Assembly: GCA_041737175.1 (NCBI GenBank)
Contig: JBGSSF010000033.1
Location: forward strand, 40,949 to 104,948
Source: UBA5072 sp041737175
GTDB lineage: Bacteria; Bacteroidota; Bacteroidia; Bacteroidales; UBA10428
Length of the DNA stretch: 64,000 nt
Reading direction: 5' to 3'
Shown: piece by piece, positions 42,488 through 50,267 of the stretch
How positions within the stretch are numbered: position 1 is the first letter of the stretch
Layout: each line of letters starts with the position of its first letter
Position numbers and translations under genes: made by a program
Notes under the pieces: generated by a model
The model's database searches: none
Told to the model about the DNA's origin: nothing
The model's input: only the letters and a program-made list of their open reading frames with translations

Positions 42488-43960
42488 ATGTCACAGCCTT
42501 CCCATTTCATAACTCCGGCCGGAACCCTGATTGCACTGATTATATCAATATTGTGCTATCCCTTGAACGCTCAGCAAAACAATACGCTGTTTTTCATGCA
42601 TTCAATTCCGGAGTCTAACTTCATAAATCCTGCCGTTCAGGGAGATTGCGGAGTTTTCATAGGGTTGCCCCTGGTTTCTTCCGTGCACATGAATTTCGCC
42701 AACAGCGGATTTGTTCTGGGAGATGTGGTAACCATTTATACCGATAATACCTTCAAAAGAAAGTCGGATTTTAACACCCAAAAGATCAGGGGATTGAACT
42801 ATTTTGTCACTGAGCTGCATACCACTCTTCTGGCAGTGGGTATCCAACGCGATGATCTTTACTATACTTTCACGGCCATAGAGAAAGATAATGCCACCGG
42901 AGTATACACCAGGGATCTTGTTGCTTTCGCCCTGCGCGGCAGCCAGGAATTTGAGGGACAGGCAGTTCAGTTAAAAGGGGTGCGGCTTAATTTTAATCAT
43001 TACCGGGAATACGCCCTGGGGGTCTCAAAAAATTACAGTGACGGTCTCACACTCGGACTGAAAGCCAAACTTCTTTTCGGCAAATTCAACCTGACCACCG
43101 GAAGCAGTCAGATTGAGGCATTTGTTGACGAGACTTCAGACAATATTGTATTTGATATCGATGGTGGTTTTAACAGCTCCATGCCGGCTTCTCTCAGGAT
43201 GGAGGGTATGGGTACGTATCGTTTTTACACGCGGTATGATGCTTCAATTTTCAAACATCTGATGAATGGACGCAATCCGGGCTTCGCGTTTGATTTCGGC
43301 ATGATATACCGATACAGCGATCGTCTGACCCTGTCAGGAAGCCTGCTCGACCTGGGACTGATCTTTTACAGAAGCAACCTTACCAGTTACACCCTCCAGG
43401 GGAATCATAGCTATTACGGACCCTTTGGCACAGGGCCCATTAATGAGAACTATCTCTGGGATGTGTTCGACGAGCTGAACCAGAATATGGATGAGGAAAT
43501 TACCGACGAACCCTATACGTACTTTCTTGATCCTAAACTATACCTTGGCGCCGCATACCAACTCAATAAGAAATTCGACCTCAATTTCCTGCTCTATAAC
43601 CGGCTCCTGCCCGGTAAATTGCAGACCGGAGCAACCGTCTCCATGTTGACAAGGCCTTCGGATAAGCTGGAGGCAAGTGTCAGTGTATCATATATGAACC
43701 GAAGCTTCACCAACCTGGGTTTTGGCATCGGCTATGGCAAAAAACCCTTGCAATGGTATGTGGTCAGCGATAATATTCTGGGTTTTATTCTGCCCTTGAG
43801 CATGAAAAGCGCCAATCTGAGATTCGGAGTGAATTTATTCCTGGATTGCGGGAAAAAATTCAGTATGAATGAATGCGGATGTGAATGGCTGAGAGATGCC
43901 GAGGATCGCAGGTTAAGGATAGAAAACGCAAAGCGCGGCAGGAAAGTCAGAGGCAATTAA
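42488..43960 (+). CDS. DUF5723 family outer-membrane protein
   Basis: 490 residues with a signal peptide ending near LNAQQ and beta-barrel-like composition. The start of the mature part (MHSIPESNFINPAVQGDCGVFIGLP) and internal PxLYLGAAYQLNKKF strand pattern are typical of DUF5723, a Bacteroidota family of unknown function, possibly a surface barrel related to PorV/PorQ-type proteins. The C-terminal tail (DAEDRRLRIENAKRG) is a charged helix. A remnant homologous to this tail lies just upstream of comM at 60752-60817. Confidence 0.82.
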   Translation: MSQPSHFITPAGTLIALIISILCYPLNAQQNNTLFFMHSIPESNFINPAVQGDCGVFIGLPLVSSVHMNFANSGFVLGDVVTIYTDNTFKRKSDFNTQKIRGLNYFVTELHTTLLAVGIQRDDLYYTFTAIEKDNATGVYTRDLVAFALRGSQEFEGQAVQLKGVRLNFNHYREYALGVSKNYSDGLTLGLKAKLLFGKFNLTTGSSQIEAFVDETSDNIVFDIDGGFNSSMPASLRMEGMGTYRFYTRYDASIFKHLMNGRNPGFAFDFGMIYRYSDRLTLSGSLLDLGLIFYRSNLTSYTLQGNHSYYGPFGTGPINENYLWDVFDELNQNMDEEITDEPYTYFLDPKLYLGAAYQLNKKFDLNFLLYNRLLPGKLQTGATVSMLTRPSDKLEASVSVSYMNRSFTNLGFGIGYGKKPLQWYVVSDNILGFILPLSMKSANLRFGVNLFLDCGKKFSMNECGCEWLRDAEDRRLRIENAKRGRKVRGN

Positions 43961-43978
43961 TGCTTGTCAGATTCGTCT

Positions 43979-44095
43979 CAATAGCCCTGGCCTTCAGGCC
44001 GGGGTAACAAACAGGACCTCCCTGTCTTTGGGGTTTTAACCCCATAGATATTTCGAGTTTTGCCATATTCCCCGGCCTGAAGGCCGAGGCTATTG
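43979..44095. repeat. Large inverted repeat with inner hairpin
   Basis: Arm 1 (43979-44004, CAATAGCCCTGGCCTTCAGG and on) pairs with arm 2 (44070-44095, CCCCGGCCTGAAGGCCGAGG and on), each arm also containing its own GGCCTTCAGGCC palindrome. A smaller hairpin (GGGG-TTTTAA-CCCC region, 44030-44043) sits between. A dispersed palindromic element, not a gene. Confidence 0.75.
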
Positions 44096-44219
44096 AAAAC
44101 AACCAATTTTCACGTTGAAAATTGGTATTTTATACTATTGTTTTAGAAGACCGGAAGAACTAATTTTATACACATTGAATATTGTTGTTTCTGATAACGT
44201 GTTTACCAGACTTGAAAAA

Positions 44220-45290
44220 ATGAAAAATCTCCTGGTTCATTTGTCCATTTTTCTAGTATTCATAACCTTCAGTTGCAGTAAGGAAGATGTAAATGATATT
44301 CCTGAAGAGGATGGTCCCTTTAAGATTTCAACGATGTTCCCGTTATCGGACAATATTCCTTATGAGGCACTCGGAAGCGGTAAGATCCTGTTTGAAAGAA
44401 GGTATGGTGATGGCAAACCGGTGTTTTATGTAATTGATATTGACAAAAAAAAATCATCGGGCTTTAAACTGAAAAGTCCCATAACACAGCCCAGTATTTC
44501 ACCCTCAGGTACTCAAATTGCCTGTTCCTTGCTTAATTCAGCAGATCTGAATTCTACCTGGAATATTTATATCATGAATATGGACGGGTCAGATTGCTTC
44601 CCTGCATTCTTATCTGATCAACCGGCCAGTTATCCGACATGGAACCAGGATGGTTCAAAGATTATATATTATACCAGTGGATCGGATGGCAGGTTATACA
44701 TGCAATCCCCGGTTGAGAATTCATCAGACAGGGTGGAATTGACAAAATTTCGTGATGATGACGATCCGGAATGGTTGATTGATCCCGTCGGTGGATTCAC
44801 TGTTTCTTCGACAGGGGAACTCGTATCTGTCAGCGAATCAGAGAAATTATTCGGATTAATCGGTGTCGTGCCAAATGCCGGGAAAACGGGTGTAAGTGTT
44901 ATATTATCACCCCCGACAGATTATTATATTGAAACACGAAATTGCTGGTTTGAATCACCTGTTTTTTCAGCCGACGGAACAAAGATTGCTTTTCTGGAGG
45001 TTTACACAAACCCAATAGAGACCAGTTGGATATCATTGGGGATTAACACCATGGATCCGGACGGGAGCAACCTGGTTCAGGTCGGTGCCATAGGTGGATA
45101 TCAACCGGATGCCCGGCTTGACAGATATGTATCATTATGCTGGTCGCCTGACGGAACAAAAATTCTGTTTGCCATGCCTGACAGCGAAGAAACGAGTCAT
45201 CTTTATGTTGTGAACCTGGATGGTTCTGGCTATTCTCAGATAACCAATCAAATGGACGTTTTTGATTCCAATGTTTCCTGGTCAAGATAA
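44220..45290 (+). CDS. TolB-like beta-propeller lipoprotein
   Basis: 356 residues from ATG 44220 (MKNLLVHLSIFLVFITFSCS), chosen because this gives a lipobox ending at TFSC; an in-frame ATG at 44115 has no signal peptide. The protein has four or more PD40/WD40-like blades: SPSGTQIACSL, WNQDGSKIIYYT, SADGTKIAFLE and WSPDGTKILFAM. These proteins sit at the outer membrane or in the periplasm and bind partners, as TolB does. No specific partner can be named. Confidence 0.83.
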   Translation: MKNLLVHLSIFLVFITFSCSKEDVNDIPEEDGPFKISTMFPLSDNIPYEALGSGKILFERRYGDGKPVFYVIDIDKKKSSGFKLKSPITQPSISPSGTQIACSLLNSADLNSTWNIYIMNMDGSDCFPAFLSDQPASYPTWNQDGSKIIYYTSGSDGRLYMQSPVENSSDRVELTKFRDDDDPEWLIDPVGGFTVSSTGELVSVSESEKLFGLIGVVPNAGKTGVSVILSPPTDYYIETRNCWFESPVFSADGTKIAFLEVYTNPIETSWISLGINTMDPDGSNLVQVGAIGGYQPDARLDRYVSLCWSPDGTKILFAMPDSEETSHLYVVNLDGSGYSQITNQMDVFDSNVSWSR

Positions 45291-45301
45291 TTCCGCAGGC
45301 T

Positions 45302-45366
45302 GGGTGCAACTTTGTTAACTGCACCCCTTTCCCCATAGGCCGGGCGTAGTTTTCCTAACTACGCCC
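45302..45366. repeat. Two tandem hairpin repeats
   Basis: GGGTGCAACTT-TG-TTAACTGCACCC (45302-45326) and GGGCGTAGTT-TTCCT-AACTACGCCC (45342-45366). Related sequences of the same design occur at 53762-53786 and 53911-53935. They lie downstream of the beta-propeller gene and may act as a transcription end. Confidence 0.65.
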
Positions 45367-45521
45367 TTTCCGGTTCAGTCATTTTAAATTTTACAGCGTA
45401 CTTAAAATGCTGAATCTTCATCCCAGACCTATTAATTGGTCAAAATTCACTTGACTTCAGCTTTAAATTATTGTAAATTATATGGCTATTTATTCCCATC
45501 CAATCATCAACACCTTATTTT

Positions 45522-46019
45522 ATGAAAAAAAACATTTTAATCATGACAATGGCAGTGTCTCTTTTGGTTTGTTCAATAGGAATACTGGCGCAAACTGCGC
45601 AAACGCAACTCAACCAGCTTGAGTTAATGAAGCAGTGGCTTGGCACTTGGCAGGCAACTGTTGATAAGGACACGGTGGAAGTCTGGGATTACCAGCAATA
45701 TGGAAAAACCTGTATTATAAATGTATATCTAGTTATTAAGGGTCAGAAGACTCCATTGTATATGAATAATATGGGCTTCGATTCAAAGGGAGACAAATTC
45801 AAGGGTTATGTACTCTATTCAGATGGAAATTATCTAACATGGATTGGCTTGTTTAAAGCTGAAAATAAATTTTTAGTAGATATTGTTGATCATTTTATTC
45901 CTGAAAAAATCTGGGCAAAAATTGAAATAGTTCATGTAAGTTCCAAAGAAATGAACTATACTCATTTTAATGCAGAAGGTGTAAAAATATCAGAATTAAA
46001 ATTTGTTAAAATAAAGTAA
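45522..46019 (+). CDS. Secreted small protein, lipocalin-like, unknown function
   Basis: 165 residues with a clear signal peptide (MKKNILIMTMAVSLLVCSIG to LAQ). The mature part begins with MKQWLGTWQATVDKDTVEVW, resembling the first strand of small secreted beta-barrels (DUF1579 or lipocalin type), and continues as alternating strands. I do not recognise a characterised family. A strong rho-independent terminator follows at 46051-46080, so it is a single-gene transcript. Confidence 0.65.
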   Translation: MKKNILIMTMAVSLLVCSIGILAQTAQTQLNQLELMKQWLGTWQATVDKDTVEVWDYQQYGKTCIINVYLVIKGQKTPLYMNNMGFDSKGDKFKGYVLYSDGNYLTWIGLFKAENKFLVDIVDHFIPEKIWAKIEIVHVSSKEMNYTHFNAEGVKISELKFVKIK

Positions 46020-46050
46020 TCTAACTGTATTTACAGCTGTTTTTAAGGAT

Positions 46051-46080
46051 GCCCTGAGATTACTATTTCAGGGCTTTTTT
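46051..46080 (+). terminator. Rho-independent terminator
   Basis: GCCCTGA, a 9-nt loop region, TCAGGGC and a run of T follow the gene at 45522-46019 by 31 bp. Confidence 0.8.
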
Positions 46081-46259
46081 ATTGAGCAAATTGTTGGTGA
46101 AATTCGAATGCTGAAGTGAAATTCTCATTAATGTTTACATCGTTCCTATGGAACTTTCTGTTTATTTTAAAGCTTTAGGATCTGTTTTTGAATTTGTAAT
46201 CAAAGGGGTTAAGAAAACTTCGTCAAGTAAGAAGTATTTTTAATTATTAATAGGTTCAA

Positions 46260-46688
46260 CTATTCCGGGATTAAATGATCTGACATTATATACAGCATTT
46301 CGTTATAATTTTCCCGGTGAACTACAAAGTATTTCATGCGGCTTTTGTACAGCAGGACAACCTGACCCCGTTTAAGGTAAATTATATCACCTGAAGAGGC
46401 CATCCTGGAGATGGTTTCTTTATCATTGGTCAAGATGCAATTCATCATTGTGTCCAATGCAGCAAGCGAGGTAGCAGCATAGATTACATCTGAATTCACA
46501 GTGTAACGTTTACCGTAGGTCAACTTTTGGCTATCAAAGGTGGATGTCCTGTTGGATCCGGTCCAGATTTTTGGTCCTACCACAATCAGAATCGCCAAAA
46601 TTTCAGCAACGACTATGCACAGAATTATGATTTTCTCGCCCCTTGGCTTGGATTTCCAAATGTTTACAGTATCATCTATTGCTGCCAT
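46260..46688 (-). CDS. Small single-pass membrane protein, unknown
   Basis: 142 residues. One membrane helix at about 19-39 (EKIIILCIVVAEILAILIVV), short positive N-terminus inside, and an ~95-residue outside domain without recognisable motif. It has an ordinary coding composition and an ATG start, but no homologue that I can name. Isolated between terminators on the other strand. Confidence 0.55.
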   Translation of the reverse strand: MAAIDDTVNIWKSKPRGEKIIILCIVVAEILAILIVVGPKIWTGSNRTSTFDSQKLTYGKRYTVNSDVIYAATSLAALDTMMNCILTNDKETISRMASSGDIIYLKRGQVVLLYKSRMKYFVVHRENYNEMLYIMSDHLIPE

Positions 46689-46819
46689 GGTTGGTTAGAT
46701 ATAAGATTGTTGGGCTTGCCTCGTATTGTTGTGCAATTATTCTATTCATGGTTTGTGCTTGTTAAGTTAGTGAGAAAATTGACAACTGATCATGTTCATT
46801 CAAAGATATTTAGTACCTT

Positions 46820-46893
46820 AGTCGTCTTCAGAAATTGAAGAGTTCTGGAGGGATTACTGTTGGGCAGCTATACCTGATAGCTGCCCTTTTTTT
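46820..46893 (+). ncRNA. Possible small RNA ending in a terminator
   Basis: A stem TCTTCA-GAAAT-TGAAGA (about 46826-46842) is followed by an unpaired GGAGGG stretch and then GGGCAGCTA-TACCTGA-TAGCTGCCC with seven T (46862-46893). TACCTTAG at 46814-46821 is a weak -7 box. The terminator has no upstream coding gene on this strand. The start is a guess. Confidence 0.35.
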
Positions 46894-47031
46894 GCATTGT
46901 ATTCAACCACTACGTGGTTGCTACCTGTCCCCAGAACATTAAACTCTACATCCATAAAACCGAGACATTCATTGCGAGAAAAAACTTTAAAAACTATTTA
47001 TCTATTTTATGTTTCCGTGGTTTATTTCGTT

Positions 47032-47039
47032 TATATTTG
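47032..47039 (+). promoter_or_regulatory. -7 box at the tetR start codon
   Basis: TATATTTG fits TAnnTTTG exactly and ends 4 bp before the ATG at 47044, which would leave a leaderless or nearly leaderless mRNA. No TTTG is at the matching -33 position. Confidence 0.35.
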
Positions 47040-47043
47040 CACC

Positions 47044-47688
47044 ATGAATGACGAATTAGTAACTATCTTAAAGAAGGTACTCCAGCTTTACCGTAAATAC
47101 GGCATTCGGAGTGTGACCATGGATGATGTATCCCATGAATTCGGCATCTCAAAGAAAACGCTGTATCAGTATGTGCGTGATAAAGATGATCTTGTGCATA
47201 AAGTTGTTGAAATGGAAATTTCTGATCGAAAAGAAAGAATGAACATCACGTGCAGTGATGATAAAAATGCCATTGAACAACTTCTGGAGATCGCACGCTG
47301 TATCAGCAACATGTTAAAAGATTACAGCGCTGCCTCTGAATATGATCTCAAAAAGTATTATCCCGACCTTTATATTAAAGTGCGTGAGCTAAGAAGAAAC
47401 CATATCTTCCGATTCATTTTTGATAACCTCAAAAAAGGCATAGAAGAGGGTCTTTACCGGGAAGAGATCAAGCTTGACACAATTTCACGTCTGAATGTTT
47501 CCCTGATTGATAATATGGTCGACAACGAAGTTATAACCATCTCAGAATTCATGGATACCCAATTTTTTAATGAATTTTTTGCATATCATATAAGGGGAAT
47601 TGTGAATGCAAAAGGTCTTGAATATTTTGAATCGCATCTGATGCAACTTGAATTTCACGGATCCAACAGTTCAAAAAAACATGAATGA
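47044..47688 (+). CDS. TetR-family regulator of the first RND operon
   Basis: 214 residues from ATG 47044 (MNDELVTILKKVLQLYRKYG); a longer in-frame start at 46897 would run through the terminator T tract. The TetR helix-turn-helix is VTMDDVSHEFGISKKTLYQYVRDKDDL (about 24-50); the C-terminal ligand domain is not alike any named one. It is followed after 66 bp by tolC-adaptor-RND genes on the same strand, the usual arrangement for a repressor of its own efflux operon. Confidence 0.88.
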   Translation: MNDELVTILKKVLQLYRKYGIRSVTMDDVSHEFGISKKTLYQYVRDKDDLVHKVVEMEISDRKERMNITCSDDKNAIEQLLEIARCISNMLKDYSAASEYDLKKYYPDLYIKVRELRRNHIFRFIFDNLKKGIEEGLYREEIKLDTISRLNVSLIDNMVDNEVITISEFMDTQFFNEFFAYHIRGIVNAKGLEYFESHLMQLEFHGSNSSKKHE

Positions 47689-47754
47689 TGAATAACCCAT
47701 TTAACTGCAAATTTTATGACAATCAAGTTTATTAATTTTTTTAAATCAGGTACA

Positions 47755-49083
47755 ATGAAAGTCAGATCAATTTTATTTTTGACTTTGCTTCTCTGCATTG
47801 TATTATCATCCAATGCACAGACCAGTCCGTCCCAACCTTTGAAATTTTCCCTCAAGGAGGCAACAGACTATGCATTGAAGAATAGTCCGGTTTTAATGAA
47901 CTCCGCACGCGATGTGGAAATCTCCAGGGAAATGATCTGGGAGAAGACATCTACCGGTCTTCCGCAATTCAACGTCAACAGTTCATATTCATATAATCCT
48001 CAACTGTCCGGATTCACTGATGCAATCGTAAATTTTCCAGGCATGGAAGATCTCAATATCGATGATTTGAAAAAAAACTTTTTTGTTAGCGGACAAGTCA
48101 ATCAGCTAATTTTCAGCGGAGCCTATATCGTCGGGTTAAAAGCAGCCCAGGTATATGCCAATCTATCAGAACTGGCTGATACCAAATCAAAGATCGGTAT
48201 TGAAGAAAGCATCACCAACACTTATTTCACTGCATTGGTTGCTAAACAGTCCAGCGAAATACTTGATTCAACACTTACGGTCATTCAACAGACATTATAT
48301 CAAACGGAACAGATGTTTAAAAATGGATTCGTTGAGCAAACAGATGTGGATCAGTTGAAGATACTTGAATCGAACATTAAAAGTAACCTGACATTAACCA
48401 TGAGGCAGGTTGGCATAGTGGAACGCATGCTGAAATTTCAGATGGGACTGCCCATTGACGAGCCTGTTTTACTTTCTGACCAGATTGATCCTCTTGTAAA
48501 TATTATGAACCTCGAAACCGCCATCATTGACAGTTTTGACCTCGAAAGCAATGTTGATTATGATATGATGCAAACCCAGGAAAAGCTGAGACTGTTAAAT
48601 TACAAATTGTCAAAGACCCAGTTTCTACCGACTATTTCAGGATATTATTCATTTTACAAGAGTCTGGATGACAACTTTTTTAATGATCAGTCACCCAACA
48701 CCTATGGACTTTCACTTAACTTCCCGATTTTCAGCAGTGGATTAAGAATATCGCAGGTAAAACAACGTCAGCTGGAGTATCAGAAGGCACAAACTGACAG
48801 GCAAATGGGAGCAGACAACCTGAGAATTCAGTATGAGACTGCTCTATCAGGCTTTATAGCTGCACGTGATGTTTACTTCCTTCAGCAGGAAAACAGAAAT
48901 CTTGCTTTGAGGATTTACAAGAAATCAATTGTAAAATTCAAGGAGGGAGTAAGCGGTAGTCTGGATCTGAATACAACCCAGCAACAGTTTTTCACGGCAG
49001 AAGGCACCTATTTTAATGCCCTCATGGCCCTTGTAACAGCGAAGTCAAAACTGGACAATCTGTTAACAAAAAATGTACAATAA
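47755..49083 (+). CDS. TolC-family outer-membrane efflux protein
   Basis: 442 residues from ATG 47755 (MKVRSILFLTLLLCIVLSSNAQ, a good signal peptide); an in-frame ATG at 47716 is less suitable. Two repeated OEP domains: FSLKEATDYALKNSPVLMNSAR at the start, PQFNVNSSYSYNPQ, and a mirrored half from about residue 260 with LPTISGYYSFY and LNFPIFSSGLRISQVKQ. Forms the trimeric outer-membrane duct of the tripartite pump encoded downstream. Confidence 0.92.
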   Translation: MKVRSILFLTLLLCIVLSSNAQTSPSQPLKFSLKEATDYALKNSPVLMNSARDVEISREMIWEKTSTGLPQFNVNSSYSYNPQLSGFTDAIVNFPGMEDLNIDDLKKNFFVSGQVNQLIFSGAYIVGLKAAQVYANLSELADTKSKIGIEESITNTYFTALVAKQSSEILDSTLTVIQQTLYQTEQMFKNGFVEQTDVDQLKILESNIKSNLTLTMRQVGIVERMLKFQMGLPIDEPVLLSDQIDPLVNIMNLETAIIDSFDLESNVDYDMMQTQEKLRLLNYKLSKTQFLPTISGYYSFYKSLDDNFFNDQSPNTYGLSLNFPIFSSGLRISQVKQRQLEYQKAQTDRQMGADNLRIQYETALSGFIAARDVYFLQQENRNLALRIYKKSIVKFKEGVSGSLDLNTTQQQFFTAEGTYFNALMALVTAKSKLDNLLTKNVQ

Positions 49084-49109
49084 GTCTAAATTAAATATTT
49101 CGAAATAAA

Positions 49110-50222
49110 ATGAAAACCAAAGTATTCGCCTTAATTGCCCTGTCGATGCTCATGGCATGTGGAGGGAACAAACAAGCAAAACTCGAGAAATTAAAAAAAC
49201 AGCATGATGCCATCGCCCAGAAAATAGAAAAACTGGAAAAAGAGATTACTTCTAATTCTGATTCAACAGCAAATGATAATACGGGTGTTTTTGTATCCGT
49301 TGAAGATTTACAATTACAGCCCTTCAATCATTATATCGAAGTGCAGGGAAAACTGGATGGTGATGAAAATCTTTCAGTTTATCCGGAATCTATGGGCGTT
49401 GTAACGAGTGTAAGCGTACACGTGGGTGAACATGTAAATGCAGGTCAGACGATGGCCCGCATTAACGATGCCTCTTACCAGGAACAGCTCAAATCGCTTC
49501 AAACGAATTATGAGCTGGCAGCTGAAACCTACAAAAAGCAGGAGAATCTGTGGAAACAGCAGATTGGATCCGAGATGCAATATCTTCAGGCAAAAGCCAC
49601 CAAGGAAGGACTCGAATCACAGATCGCATCAATTCAGAAACAAATTGACATGGCCCGGATCAAATCCCCCATATCAGGTACCGTGGAAGAATCGATGGTA
49701 AAAGTTGGACAGGCCGTTTCGCCTTCATTTCCGGCATTCCGTGTGGTTAATTTCAGCAGTCTGAAAGTTACAGCCGATGTGGCGGAGGCATACACCTCTA
49801 AAGTAAACGTAGGGGATGATGTCGTTGTTTATTTTCCCGACATCAAGCAGGAAATCAATGCCAAGGTGACTTTCTCCAGCAAGTTTATCAATACTACCAA
49901 CCGTACATTCAGTGTAGAGGCAAAATTGAAAACTGTTACAGGCAATTTGAAAGCGAATATGATTGCCGTTGTGAAAATCAATGATTATAGTGCACAAAAG
50001 GCTATAGTGCTGCCCCTGAACGTAATCCAGACTGATAACAAAGGTAATTTTGTACTCGTCGCAAAACAGGAAAATAACCAGTACATCGCCCGTAAAAAGC
50101 CTATGCAAACCGGGCAGCAGTATAACGGACTGGCCGAAGTTACCGGCGGACTGGAACCTGGCGAGAAAGTAATTACAAGCGGATACATGAGTCTGAACGA
50201 AGGTCAGATCATCAGGTTTTAA
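49110..50222 (+). CDS. RND efflux periplasmic adaptor (membrane fusion protein)
   Basis: 370 residues. Lipobox MLMAC (Cys about 17), a short coiled coil (KLEKLKKQHDAIAQKIEKLE, about 24-45) between the lipid anchor and the barrel-sandwich domain, the lipoyl halves VSVHVGEHVNAGQTMARIND and KSPISGTVEESMVKVGQAVS, and a C-terminal membrane-proximal domain. It couples the RND pump to TolC. The extra N-terminal coil is longer than in AcrA. It begins 26 bp after tolC. Confidence 0.92.
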   Translation: MKTKVFALIALSMLMACGGNKQAKLEKLKKQHDAIAQKIEKLEKEITSNSDSTANDNTGVFVSVEDLQLQPFNHYIEVQGKLDGDENLSVYPESMGVVTSVSVHVGEHVNAGQTMARINDASYQEQLKSLQTNYELAAETYKKQENLWKQQIGSEMQYLQAKATKEGLESQIASIQKQIDMARIKSPISGTVEESMVKVGQAVSPSFPAFRVVNFSSLKVTADVAEAYTSKVNVGDDVVVYFPDIKQEINAKVTFSSKFINTTNRTFSVEAKLKTVTGNLKANMIAVVKINDYSAQKAIVLPLNVIQTDNKGNFVLVAKQENNQYIARKKPMQTGQQYNGLAEVTGGLEPGEKVITSGYMSLNEGQIIRF

Positions 50223-50267
50223 TCACTCCCATATCATTGCAGGTTTTACATACATATCTATTAAACC

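Larger units (their letters stand above)
46689..47043. other. Intergenic region with a possible small RNA and the tetR promoter
   Basis: This ~355-bp gap has a strong plus-strand terminator at 46862-46893 without any credible gene before it, and a TATATTTG box just before the tetR start. Short frames crossing it have no recognisable content. Confidence 0.5.

Noticed and set aside
46527..46838. 103-codon plus-strand frame upstream of the orphan terminator
   Set aside because: It overlaps the membrane-protein gene on the other strand, lacks a recognisable domain and stops 24 bp before the terminator, so a small RNA fits as well.
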